This document shows, in pieces, positions 42,839 through 51,153 of a stretch of DNA of 64,000 nt; position 1 is the first letter of the stretch; each line of letters starts with the position of its first letter. The DNA is from Sporosarcina aquimarina. GTDB lineage: Bacteria > Bacillota > Bacilli > Bacillales_A > Planococcaceae. Position numbers and translations under genes: made by a program. The notes beneath the pieces are model-generated. The model was not told the DNA's origin and made no database searches. It saw only the letters and a list, made by a program, of their open reading frames with translations. The DNA is taken from positions 36,883 through 100,882 of the forward strand of contig NZ_JAMBOM010000008.1 of NCBI RefSeq assembly GCF_023715615.1, in the 5' to 3' direction.

Positions 42839-44008
42839 ATGGAGTTTGAAAAATTGATCACCGACTTAGCGAAGCGTCTTAAGGATGGTACTTTTGTCCG
42901 CGCAACGTTCAGTCAACCCCGTACAAAATCAGAAGGCTTATTGCGTATTAAAGCGAAGCCGATTGAATTGAAAGGTGAGTTGCACATTCAGTTTGAAGAA
43001 CAGTTTGAACGTGTGCTAAAACACCATAATATTTCAGTCGAAGGCATCGAGTTATTTCTGACGAATGCATTAATGCGTTTCAAACAAGTGCAGGCCGAAT
43101 TTTCAGGTGAAACGATTCAAATACAGCTGACTAAGAAATTTAAAGTGTCTTGGAAGTCGAGTGTGACAGAAACGTCCAGGACCGCTGATTTATCGCACAA
43201 TCGTAAGAAGAATTATTTACTCGAGGAAGGCACCCCTTATCCATTTTTAATACGCCTTGGTGTGCAGACAGCAGATGGGCGGGTTAAGAAACAAAAGCAC
43301 GATAAGTTCAGACAAATTAACCGGTTCATTGAATATATTGATGACGCATTGACCCATCTCCCGAAAGATCGGACTGTCCGAATTTTGGATTTCGGCTCTG
43401 GTAAATCGTATTTAACGTTCGCGTTGTATCATTATCTTCATATTGAAAAGGGACTCGATATCCACGTAACCGGCCTCGATTTGAAGAAGGAAGTCATCGA
43501 AGAATGCTCTGAGATTGCGCGAGACCTTGAATACGATCGCTTAGAGTTTTTAGTTGGAGACATTAATGACTATGAGGATGAAACCTCTGTTGACATGGTC
43601 GTCACGTTGCATGCGTGTGACACTGCGACGGATATGGCACTCGCACGTGCGGTTCGTTGGGGTGCGAGCGTAATCTTGAGTGTACCGTGCTGTCAGCATG
43701 AATTGTTTGGTCAAATCCAGTCATCTGCTTTAGATGTGATGTTGCAACATGGACTCGTAAAAGAACGTTTTTCTGCATTGGCTACAGATTCGATACGTGC
43801 GGAGTTGTTGACGCTCGCTGGGTATGAGACACAGTTGCTGGAATTCATCGACATGGCGCATACACCTAAAAACATTTTGATTCGCGCGTATCGTACAGGA
43901 AAACAGCCTTCTTTGGAGTCTGTTGAGCGGTACAGGGCTTTCAGGGAGTTGTTGAATGCGAAACCGTTTTTGGAGAATGAATTGAAGTTGGATGTATTGA
44001 GTAACTAA
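42839..44008 (+). CDS. Class I SAM-dependent methyltransferase (Methyltransf_32/METTL25-like)
   Basis: A 389-residue soluble protein. An N-terminal domain of about 160 residues is followed by a Rossmann methyltransferase with ILDFGSGKSYLTFALYHYL (SAM motif I), TGLDLKKEV (acidic residue of motif II), and TLHACDTATDMAL then LSVPCCQHE. The HACDTATD and PCCQHE signatures are those of the METTL25-related family, thought to modify RNA or protein. The target here is unknown. AAAGGAG lies 9 nt before the ATG, and a terminator follows the stop. Confidence 0.85.
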   Translation: MEFEKLITDLAKRLKDGTFVRATFSQPRTKSEGLLRIKAKPIELKGELHIQFEEQFERVLKHHNISVEGIELFLTNALMRFKQVQAEFSGETIQIQLTKKFKVSWKSSVTETSRTADLSHNRKKNYLLEEGTPYPFLIRLGVQTADGRVKKQKHDKFRQINRFIEYIDDALTHLPKDRTVRILDFGSGKSYLTFALYHYLHIEKGLDIHVTGLDLKKEVIEECSEIARDLEYDRLEFLVGDINDYEDETSVDMVVTLHACDTATDMALARAVRWGASVILSVPCCQHELFGQIQSSALDVMLQHGLVKERFSALATDSIRAELLTLAGYETQLLEFIDMAHTPKNILIRAYRTGKQPSLESVERYRAFRELLNAKPFLENELKLDVLSN

Positions 44009-44020
44009 TTGAACGGGAGG

Positions 44021-44052
44021 AGAGCACCTGCAATTGAGGGTGCTCTTTTTTT
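44021..44052 (+). terminator. Terminator after the methyltransferase gene
   Basis: AGAGCACC and GGTGCTCT pair (44021-44028 with 44039-44046), followed by a run of T. Confidence 0.88.
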
Positions 44053-44070
44053 GCGGGGATGATGGGGGTG

Positions 44071-44722
44071 ATACTTGAGCGGATTTGTTGATCGCTTGAT
44101 CACTTTTTCGCTTGCTTGAGCGGATTCGCTACTCGCTTGATCACTTTCCCGCTTGCTTGAGCGGATTCGCTACTCGCTTGATCACTTTCCCGCTTGCTTG
44201 AGCGGATCCGCTACCCGCTTGATCACTTTCCTGTTTGCTTGAGCGGATTCGCTACTCGCTTGATCACTTTCCCGCTTGCTTGAGCGGATTCGCTACTCGC
44301 TTGATCACTTTCCCCATTGCTTGAGCGGATTCGCTACCCGCTTGATCACTTTCCCGCTTGCTTGAGCGGATTCGCTACTCGCTTGATCACTTTCCCGGTT
44401 GCTTGAGCGAATTCGCTACCCGCTTGATCACTTCCCCCCTTGCTTGAGCAGATTCGCTACTCGCTTGATCACTTTCCCGCTTGCTTGAGCGGATTCGCTA
44501 CCCGCTTGATCACTTTCCATTGCTTGAGCGGATTCGCCACCCGCTTGATCACTTTCCCGGTTGCTTGAGCGGATTCGCTACTCGCTTGATCACTTTCCCG
44601 CTTGCTTGAGCGGATCCGCTACCCACTTGATCACTTTCCCGCTTGCTTGAGCGGATTCGCTACTCGCTTGATCACTTTCCCGCTTGCTTGAGCGGATTCG
44701 CCTCTTGCTTGATCACGTTCAA
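44071..44722. repeat. Array B: 16 tandem 41-nt dimers with alternating TTGAGC and TTGATC halves
   Basis: TTGAGC starts at 44075, 44116, 44157 and so on to 44688, always 41 nt apart except once 39 (44485 to 44524). TTGATC starts 21 nt after each. One half reads TTGAGCGGATTCGCTACCCG, the other CTTGATCACTTTCCCGCTTG. Copies differ by only a few bases, so the array is much younger or better maintained than A1 and A3. It fills the space between two converging terminators. No unique spacers, no open reading frame, no neighbouring recombinase. Confidence 0.96.
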
Positions 44723-44755
44723 TTCACTCACCCTAAAACTCAAACTTACATAAAA

Positions 44756-44790
44756 ACGTCCGCGCTCCTAGATGGAGTGCGGACGTTTTT
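44756..44790. terminator. Terminator of tcyP, symmetric
   Basis: ACGTCCGCGCTC and GAGTGCGGACGT pair over 12 bp with one mismatch, flanked by A and T runs. It ends tcyP on the minus strand and closes off array B. Confidence 0.9.
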
Positions 44791-46184
44791 TACAATTCAG
44801 ATGCAGATGTATCTCGGGCCATCACTTCATCATATTGCGAATTATCGAGTTCTCCTGTTACGCGTGCCGTTGTGACACCAGCTGTCATGGATCCGCTGAC
44901 ATTTAACGCTGTGCGGCCCATGTCGATAAGTGGCTCAACAGAAATTAGAATCCCTGCAAGGGCAATCGGTAGATTCAACGCTGACAATACGAGAATGGCA
45001 GCAAACGTTGCGCCTCCTCCGACACCCGCGACGCCGAATGAACTAATCGCGACAATTGCAACCAGTGTCAAAATGAATTGAGCGTCAATCGGTTGACCGA
45101 CTGTCGGCGCAATCATAACGGCGAGCATCGCTGGATAAATACCCGCACATCCGTTTTGACCAATTGATAGCCCAAACGATCCAGCGAAGTTCGCAATCCC
45201 ATCAGGTACTCCAAGTCGCGACGTCTGTGTATTGAGTGTCAATGGTAATGTACCTGCGCTAGATCGTGATGAGAAGGCGAACAGTAACGTATCTCCCGCT
45301 TTCTTCACGTACGTAATTGGGTTTAAGCCTGTTGCGGCAAGAATCACTAAGTGCACGATGAACATGGCAATCAATGCGGCATAAGAAGCAGCTACAAACT
45401 TACCAAGATTCACAATCGCCCCGTAATCAGACAACGCAACAGTCCGTGCCATGATTGCGAGGATTCCATAAGGCGTGAGTCGTAATACAATTTTTACGAC
45501 TGCCATAACCAACGAATAAACTGCATCGATTCCTTTTTGTACTACAGCCGCTTGTTCAGGCTCCTTCCTCCTGATTGTCAAAAATGCAAATCCTAAAAAT
45601 GCGGCAAAGATGACAACGCCGATCGTCGATGTCGGACGAGCACCCGTGAAATCGAGAAATGGATTTGCAGGCAATAAATCTATTAACTGTTCAGGCAGCA
45701 CTTTATCGGAAACGCCTGCCGCAGTTTCTTCCAATGATACTCCGCGTGAAATCTCAGCATCGCCTTGTACGATTTGCTCAGCGTCTAGTCCAAACAAGAG
45801 CGAGGATCCGATTCCAATCAGTGCAGCAATCGCTGTCGTTCCAATGAGAATTCCTAAAATCAAGGCCGCTTGTTTCCCGAAGTTCTTCCCTGCCGCCACT
45901 TTCGTAAAAGCAGTCAAAATCGAGATGAATACAAGTGGCACGACGATCATTTGTAAGAGTTTAATATAGCCTGTGCCCATAATATTGAACCAGGGAACCG
46001 ATTGCTGAAGCGCGGTAGATTCAACCCCATAACTGACGTGCAAGATCACTCCATATAAAATTCCAAGACCCAATCCAGTAAATACACGCTTTGAAAACGA
46101 AACGTGTCTACGGTTCATCCAAAACAAAATACTCGCTAACAAAAGCAATCCCGCTACATTCAATAAGACAAATCCTGTCTCCAT
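44790..46184 (-). CDS. tcyP: L-cystine:Na+/H+ symporter TcyP
   Basis: A 464-residue transporter of the dicarboxylate/amino acid:cation symporter family with about eight helices and two re-entrant loops. FSSRSSAGTLPLTLN contains the Ser-rich hairpin 1, and GGGATFAAILVLSALNLPIA belongs to the substrate site. The length matches TcyP (YhcL) and the protein aligns along its whole length from memory. It imports cystine for sulfur supply. The ATG at 46184 has AAAGGAGG. A CymR-like box over the promoter supports the assignment. Confidence 0.92.
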   Translation of the reverse strand: METGFVLLNVAGLLLLASILFWMNRRHVSFSKRVFTGLGLGILYGVILHVSYGVESTALQQSVPWFNIMGTGYIKLLQMIVVPLVFISILTAFTKVAAGKNFGKQAALILGILIGTTAIAALIGIGSSLLFGLDAEQIVQGDAEISRGVSLEETAAGVSDKVLPEQLIDLLPANPFLDFTGARPTSTIGVVIFAAFLGFAFLTIRRKEPEQAAVVQKGIDAVYSLVMAVVKIVLRLTPYGILAIMARTVALSDYGAIVNLGKFVAASYAALIAMFIVHLVILAATGLNPITYVKKAGDTLLFAFSSRSSAGTLPLTLNTQTSRLGVPDGIANFAGSFGLSIGQNGCAGIYPAMLAVMIAPTVGQPIDAQFILTLVAIVAISSFGVAGVGGGATFAAILVLSALNLPIALAGILISVEPLIDMGRTALNVSGSMTAGVTTARVTGELDNSQYDEVMARDTSASEL

Positions 46185-46231
46185 CTCGACGTCCTCCTTT
46201 GTAATTAATCTATGATTTTCTAATACATTAT

Positions 46232-46270
46232 ATCTTATGTACTTAATTCCGATATGTCAACTAGGATTTA
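46232..46270 (-). promoter_or_regulatory. tcyP promoter with CymR box
   Basis: Minus strand TTGACA (46255-46260), 17 nt, TAAGAT (46232-46237). The -35 box is inside TAAATC, 11 nt, ATCGGAATT (46245-46270), which fits the CymR operator pattern (TAAWNC ... ATNGGAATT). CymR with cysteine synthase represses cystine uptake genes when cysteine is plentiful. Confidence 0.75.
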
Positions 46271-46405
46271 AGGTGTTTTTAGTATTTTATAAAATATTAT
46301 TACTAGACGTTCCAAATGGTGGTCCTATCTAGCTAATTTGTAGTATCTAAGTACACACAACTTTGCTACAATAAACAAAATCTATCACCACAATGGAGGG
46401 CTCAC

Positions 46406-46945
46406 ATGTTTACACTTCCTGTTTCAGAAAAGGTTTCACTGAAGTTACTCGAACAAGAGAATGCAGCAGAACTATTCTATTTGGTAAATGAATCACGGGA
46501 GCATTTGCGGGAGTGGCTTCCATGGGTTGACGGAGCGCTTTCTCCTGAAAGCTATCGCCCTGTCATCGAAATGTGGTTGAAGCAATTTGCGGAACACAAT
46601 GGCTTCCAAGCAGGTATTCTGTATGAAGGTAAGATTGCAGGCATGATTGGATTTCACAAAATTGACTGGATAAATAGAAGTACGAGTTTAGGCTATTGGA
46701 TCGGGGATCGTTTTCAAGGTCATGGGATTATGACAGATTCAGTTCGTACACTAGTAGACTGCGCGTTTTCTACATACAAACTAAATCGTATTGAAATTCG
46801 TTGTGGAGTTGAAAATGTAAAAAGCCGTGCAATTCCAGAGCGTCTCGGTTTTCAACTTGAGGGAATTCAACGTGATGGTGAGTTTCTGTATGATCATTTT
46901 CATGATTTGGCTATGTATAGTATGCTTGCGCGTGATTGGAACTAA
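46406..46945 (+). CDS. GNAT acetyltransferase, RimL/YdaF-like
   Basis: A 179-residue acetyltransferase. LGYWIGDRFQGHGIMTDSVR holds the acetyl-CoA pyrophosphate loop, and KLNRIEIRCGVENVKSRAIP with LGFQLEG is typical of ribosomal-protein Ser/Ala acetyltransferases. The N-terminal LREWLPWVD is also a RimL-group mark. The acceptor is uncertain. GGAGGG precedes the ATG. It is a single gene with a terminator. Confidence 0.88.
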   Translation: MFTLPVSEKVSLKLLEQENAAELFYLVNESREHLREWLPWVDGALSPESYRPVIEMWLKQFAEHNGFQAGILYEGKIAGMIGFHKIDWINRSTSLGYWIGDRFQGHGIMTDSVRTLVDCAFSTYKLNRIEIRCGVENVKSRAIPERLGFQLEGIQRDGEFLYDHFHDLAMYSMLARDWN

Positions 46946-46953
46946 CAAGAAAT

Positions 46954-46991
46954 GGCTGTCACTCTCGTTAAGAGGGGTGGCAGCTGTTTTT
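46954..46991 (+). terminator. Terminator after the GNAT gene
   Basis: GGCTGTCACTCTC and GAGGGGTGGCAGCT form an imperfect stem, then TTTTT. The following stretch to 47182 shows only a short AGTGG/CCACT hairpin (47033-47046) and nothing else I can assign. Confidence 0.7.
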
Positions 46992-47182
46992 AGTATCATT
47001 ACTTAAATGATGAATCTTGTTTAGGGCGGCGTAGTGGGTTTCCACTCGAATGGATTATTGGCGTTCTTAAACGTAGACTGCTACGAGTGACGCTAGACTA
47101 ACAACATACGTTGGCTAAACTTGTTCCACTAACTACTTGTGGAATACTTCTCATGATTTGAAACTTGATTTGTAATCTGCAG

Positions 47183-47204
47183 TTTATGTAAAGTTTATGT
47201 AAAT
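47183..47204 (+). promoter_or_regulatory. Tandem 11-nt direct repeat upstream of the MFS pump gene
   Basis: TTTATGTAAAG is followed directly by TTTATGTAAAT. An 11-bp phased direct repeat just before a probable -10 (TACACT at about 47209-47214) suggests a binding site for a regulator that recognises direct repeats. Confidence 0.4.
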
Positions 47205-47262
47205 AAGGTACACTGTTTAAATGGTTTATGTGCTCAAGACATTCTGTAACGGAGGTAAAACA

Positions 47263-48894
47263 ATGGTAGTAGAAAAAAAATCTAACGTGAACATCGGCTT
47301 TATCATTCTGTTAGTGGGTGTATTCATGGCGGCACTAGACAACGGAATAATCAGTGCGGCACTTACAACCATTAACACCTCATTCGATGTAAGTGCTACG
47401 CAAGGATCTTGGGGGATAACCCTTTACACACTAGGTCTTGCTGTGATGACCCCCATCGTCGGGAAACTTGCCGACCGGTATGGACGGAAAAAACTCTTTC
47501 TCATTGAAATTGCGATCTTCACCATCGGTTCGCTCGGAGTAGCGCTTAGTCCAAATTTCACACTATTCCTCGCAGCCCGTTTGTTCCAATCATTTGGTGG
47601 CGGTGGTATTTTTATTATCGCGAGCTCTCACGTATTAAGTACGATTACGAAAGAAAAACAAGGAAGCATGCTCGGACTTTTAGGAGGGATGAACGGAATC
47701 GCATCCGTTGTCGGACCTAGCATCGGGAGTTTCCTTATTGACATTACAGGAAACTGGCATTGGCTATTTTTGATTAATGTTCCTATCGGGATTGTACTCG
47801 TCGTAGTCGGTTTCTTCTCGTTGGAAGAAACAAAATCCTATGTTATGTCTAAAATTGACTTCCTCGGGATTTCACTCTTGTCGTTCTCTATCCTCAGTGT
47901 CATGTTTGCCATCAACAACATCGGAAGTGGCGGTTCCTTCACGGACGAATTCATCAAGTGGAGCGTCCTCGGTCTACTTATTCTTGGCGTCCTAATTTTC
48001 GCAGCGTTGATCTTTGTTGAAAAGCGGAACGAGCAAGGGGACAAAATCGACCCGATTCTTCCATATAGCCTACTTCGCAAACCTACTTATGCAATGACGA
48101 TGGTGATGGGATTATTATCAGGGACGTTCATCGGTGCGATTATCTTCATTCCATCCTTTGCACAACAAATCCTCGGAATTTCCGCTGCGAAATCAGGTTA
48201 TTGGATGACACCACTTGCGCTCGCTTCAGGTATCGGAGCTGGTGGTGGTGGATATTTTGTTGATAAAAAAGGGCCCGTGAAGACGCTGATTTTTGCTGGA
48301 ATCATCGGGATTATTGGATTTGGGGGTCTTGGTTACTTTGCGGATACTAAATTGCTGTTCATCGTGTTCTCTGTCATTGCAGGTACAGGATTCGGATTCG
48401 TACTAGGCGCACCATTAACCGTACTCACTTCAAACGCCGCTGGTACACAAAAAGGTTCTGCCATAGGAACTCTTTCCGTAGCACGTCAAGTAGGGTTGAC
48501 CATTTCTCCGACTATATTTGCTGCCTTCATCCAAAATGGATTCAGTAAAATTGGAGAGCTAATCCCTCAGAAATTGAAGGAACACGGAATCGATCCTAGT
48601 CAGCTTCCAGAAGGTTCTATGGAGGAATTGTCGGGTAGCAGCTACGGGGATTTGCAAGCTAAAATCGATCAGATTCCAGTTCCTGAAGTGCGAGATGCTT
48701 TGCACGTAGCCTTTCAACAAGCTTCACACTCCGCATATGAACCGATCTATTTAACAACCGCTTTCATGGCGCTTCTTATGATCATCATTTCCATTGTGTT
48801 TAGTAAACAATATAAACAGGACGCGATTGAAAGCAACAGATTAGATAAACAGGAAACAGAAAAAAACCAACAGACTGTTTCAAAAAACGAATAA
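47263..48894 (+). CDS. Multidrug MFS transporter, DHA2 (14-helix) family
   Basis: A 543-residue drug:H+ antiporter. MAALDNGIISAALTTI at helix 1 and GKLADRYGRKKLFLIEI at loop 2-3 are DHA2 marks, with GPSIGSFLIDITGNWHWLF for motif C. The helix count and length fit the EmrB/QacA group. The C-terminal loop before the last helix is long, as in YusP/MdtP-type proteins. Substrate range is unknown. GGAGGT 6 nt before the ATG at 47263 sets the start; an upstream in-frame ATG at 47221 lacks one. Confidence 0.9.
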   Translation: MVVEKKSNVNIGFIILLVGVFMAALDNGIISAALTTINTSFDVSATQGSWGITLYTLGLAVMTPIVGKLADRYGRKKLFLIEIAIFTIGSLGVALSPNFTLFLAARLFQSFGGGGIFIIASSHVLSTITKEKQGSMLGLLGGMNGIASVVGPSIGSFLIDITGNWHWLFLINVPIGIVLVVVGFFSLEETKSYVMSKIDFLGISLLSFSILSVMFAINNIGSGGSFTDEFIKWSVLGLLILGVLIFAALIFVEKRNEQGDKIDPILPYSLLRKPTYAMTMVMGLLSGTFIGAIIFIPSFAQQILGISAAKSGYWMTPLALASGIGAGGGGYFVDKKGPVKTLIFAGIIGIIGFGGLGYFADTKLLFIVFSVIAGTGFGFVLGAPLTVLTSNAAGTQKGSAIGTLSVARQVGLTISPTIFAAFIQNGFSKIGELIPQKLKEHGIDPSQLPEGSMEELSGSSYGDLQAKIDQIPVPEVRDALHVAFQQASHSAYEPIYLTTAFMALLMIIISIVFSKQYKQDAIESNRLDKQETEKNQQTVSKNE

Positions 48895-48907
48895 TACAGT
48901 TTTACCG

Positions 48908-48939
48908 AACCGTTCAGAATACTTCTGAACGGTTTTTTT
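48908..48939 (+). terminator. Terminator after the MFS pump gene
   Basis: AACCGTTCAGA and TCTGAACGGTT pair over 11 bp, followed by seven T. Confidence 0.92.
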
Positions 48940-48944
48940 ACACC

Positions 48945-48976
48945 ATAAAACCCGAAGCTAAAACACACTTCGGGTT
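48945..48976 (-). terminator. Terminator of the lipoprotein gene at 48975
   Basis: AACCCGAAG and CTTCGGGTT pair (48949-48957 with 48968-48976), followed by TTTTA on the minus strand. The stop codon overlaps the stem. Confidence 0.75.
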
Positions 48977-49550
48977 ACTCTTTCCATTCTGCTTTTAAGA
49001 GAAGACAGCGATCATATGCTTGAAGCTGTTTCAACGCGTTTTCATCATCCATGTTAAACGTTTGAACCCTGCCACTTGCGGAAACGATATAGTACGCAAG
49101 ATAGGCAACTTCCCCTTGTTTTAAAGTGAGTTCACTTTCAAAGGCCGGCATTAACGTGGATCCTCCCGGCATCACTTCTAGTTCAGGTAGTAAGCGTCCA
49201 CCTAGTGAGCTGAAAAGGATTCGTTCGATTGTATTTTCATCAGTTTGCTCAACCCCAAACCCAATTAATGGTACTTGTTGTTCTACTGAACCATTCCATG
49301 GGATTTCCGCAAGCGTTCCTACGTATTCCCCTTGTTCATATTGCTCAATGGTGAGTTGAATACTTTTGCCATCTGCCAAGGTGTCTTTTGAAGTAAAATG
49401 TAGGGCCTCCATTCCACCTGCACTGTAGATTAACCGCTGTTCATCTTCTGTCAACGTTCTTTGTGTCAACGTGATGGACTTGCCTCCAAAGCACCCCGCT
49501 AACAACAATGTTGCGAATAACCATACTCCAGCAACACATAATCGTTTCAC
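48975..49550 (-). CDS. Unknown lipoprotein, 191 residues
   Basis: The N-terminus is a lipoprotein signal: KRLCVAGVWLFATLLLAGC with lipobox LAGC. The mature domain is beta-rich and ends LLLKAEWKE; I do not recognise the family. I prefer the GTG at 49550 because AGGGG is 6 nt upstream; the ATG two codons earlier sits directly on that site. It lies 18 bp downstream of the Dph6-like gene on the same strand, so the two may be one transcript. Confidence 0.75.
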   Translation of the reverse strand: MKRLCVAGVWLFATLLLAGCFGGKSITLTQRTLTEDEQRLIYSAGGMEALHFTSKDTLADGKSIQLTIEQYEQGEYVGTLAEIPWNGSVEQQVPLIGFGVEQTDENTIERILFSSLGGRLLPELEVMPGGSTLMPAFESELTLKQGEVAYLAYYIVSASGRVQTFNMDDENALKQLQAYDRCLLLKAEWKE

Positions 49551-49568
49551 ACGCATCCCCTTTGTTTG

Positions 49569-50231
49569 TTAGCGTAATTCGACGCAGTCTGTAGGTAAAA
49601 AGATGTAGTTTCCTTTTTCCACAGGTTCTCCAAATAGAAGTGGAACTCGCTCACTAAAAATCGGACCATTTGCAACGACTGTATGGAATTCACCTGATTC
49701 TCCACAACTATCGATTCCGAGCGCTTCGAGTTCATCCATTAATTCAATTGTAAAACGCTTTCCAAGAAAGCGTTCTGGCATCCTACTGGTGTCCACTACA
49801 ATAATATACGCTTCAAATCCCGCTGCAATGAATTCCTCCAGCAACTGACGTCTGGGGATAAGCCATAACGGATGCCACGCAGCCATCCCTGCTTGGTCAC
49901 ATGCTTGTTGAACCCAAGTTCGATGGTCTTCTAAATCGATATCCCCAAATACACCGTAGTGAATCCCTGCATCTGTACATTCTTTCATGGCGCCGATAAA
50001 TTCTTTTTCATAGGTCTCCCAAGATGCTTGTCGTTTCATCAATGGAACCTTCAACCGCTCTGCTTGCGCATGAATAACGGACTCTGGCAAAGCATGAGAA
50101 CGCGATCGGTCTGCCTCTTCTTCAAACATTGTCCATATCCGTGTAAGGGTTCGCCCATTTTCCAACGCTTTGTAAACAGCCATGGCTGAATCCTTACCGC
50201 CACTCCAGGATGCTACGAATTTCCGATCCAT
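49569..50231 (-). CDS. Dph6-related ATP pyrophosphatase (PP-loop amidoligase-like)
   Basis: A 220-residue cytoplasmic protein. FVASWSGGKDSAMAVYKALE is the PP-loop that adenylates a substrate. GVFGDIDLEDHRTWVQ and GESGEFHTVV are signatures of the diphthine-ammonia ligase family. Bacteria lack diphthamide, so the role is different and unknown. The ATG at 50231 has AGGAGA 9 nt upstream; the upstream in-frame extension is rejected. Confidence 0.85.
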   Translation of the reverse strand: MDRKFVASWSGGKDSAMAVYKALENGRTLTRIWTMFEEEADRSRSHALPESVIHAQAERLKVPLMKRQASWETYEKEFIGAMKECTDAGIHYGVFGDIDLEDHRTWVQQACDQAGMAAWHPLWLIPRRQLLEEFIAAGFEAYIIVVDTSRMPERFLGKRFTIELMDELEALGIDSCGESGEFHTVVANGPIFSERVPLLFGEPVEKGNYIFLPTDCVELR

Positions 50232-50290
50232 ACAATCCACTCTCCTTATTTGCTTCCTTGCAGACAGTATAGCACGCACATTTACCCATG

Positions 50291-50325
50291 AAAAAACCCT
50301 CTACGCACAAACCGGCTTAGAGGGT
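50291..50325 (-). terminator. Terminator of the DinB-family gene
   Basis: ACCCTCTA and TAGAGGGT pair (50296-50303 with 50318-50325), followed by six T on the minus strand. Confidence 0.8.
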
Positions 50326-50364
50326 GATTTGCTAAATAACCTACGCTCGTTAACAAACTTCTGG

Positions 50365-50871
50365 TTAGATTGCTTTTTTCAGTTGTAATGATTCGATTGT
50401 ATCTCTCAATTGTTTAAGGTGGCGCTTTTCATGCAATCCGACAAACGGGAACCATTGACACAGTGGGATTTGTCCAAAAATTGGATGCTTACATGACTTT
50501 TTCATAAGTGACTCTTTGTTGCTGCTATCATATACGTCGAGCAAATATAACCGGGAATTGTGTAATTCCTGTTTCATCTCGCAAAGCGTCTTAAATGTAT
50601 CCGAAGGAACTGTTCGTCCTGGAGCTTCTACTTTAATAATGCGGTTGGTTGAAATGGAAATTGGCTTTTTCATCGCTTTAGGGCTTTCTGGATTTTTTAA
50701 CTCCTTTGCCACATTTGAAGCGATGAGCGTTTCCATGAGTGAGAGATGCTCGAGGATTTGTTTCGGTGACCAGCCACCATTGGCAGGTTTCCGATTGAGT
50801 TCCTCATTCGTCAGTCCTTGGACTGCCTGTAAAATCTTCTTGCGTATTTTGTTATTGCCTTCAAAAACCAT
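50365..50871 (-). CDS. DinB-family (YfiT-like) putative metal-dependent hydrolase
   Basis: A 168-residue four-helix protein of the DinB superfamily. His residues at GWSPKQILEHLSLMETLI and GLHEKRHLKQL are placed as the metal-binding triad. Members include bacillithiol transferases and stress-induced proteins; the role here is unknown. GGAGGGG 4-5 nt before the ATG at 50871 sets the start. It is a single gene. Nothing recognisable lies in 50872-51117. Confidence 0.85.
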   Translation of the reverse strand: MVFEGNNKIRKKILQAVQGLTNEELNRKPANGGWSPKQILEHLSLMETLIASNVAKELKNPESPKAMKKPISISTNRIIKVEAPGRTVPSDTFKTLCEMKQELHNSRLYLLDVYDSSNKESLMKKSCKHPIFGQIPLCQWFPFVGLHEKRHLKQLRDTIESLQLKKAI

Positions 50872-51117
50872 GGTACCCCTCCTACGCAGTATTCGCGTCT
50901 GCATTCTCTCTGAAATATATTAGAATCATACGCTCATATTCTTGAAAAAGGAACCCTAAATTTAACTGTCAGAATAGTAAATTCCCGACCCTTTTGCAGC
51001 TCATCTGACACCGATCATAGACTACCTTTCAAAAGAATACAACCTTTATGGGTTATTCCTATTGTTATAGGGTTTCCAGAGGTTTTTTATGCGAAAATAC
51101 TGGTTGAATGAATTAAA

Positions 51118-51147
51118 AAAACAGGCCCTCAAAAGAGAACCTGTTTT
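51118..51147 (-). terminator. Terminator of the PCYCGC lipoprotein gene
   Basis: AAAACAGG and CCTGTTTT pair (51118-51125 with 51140-51147), with further A upstream giving a T tract on the minus strand. Confidence 0.75.
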
Positions 51148-51153
51148 CTTATC

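Noticed and set aside
44071..44722. CRISPR array
   Set aside because: Both halves of each period are repeated, with no unique spacers, no conserved direct repeat of 24 nt or more separated by variable sequence, and no cas genes nearby.
44684..44875. Plus-strand frame at the end of array B
   Set aside because: It starts inside the repeat and crosses the tcyP terminator; no ribosome site or recognisable product.
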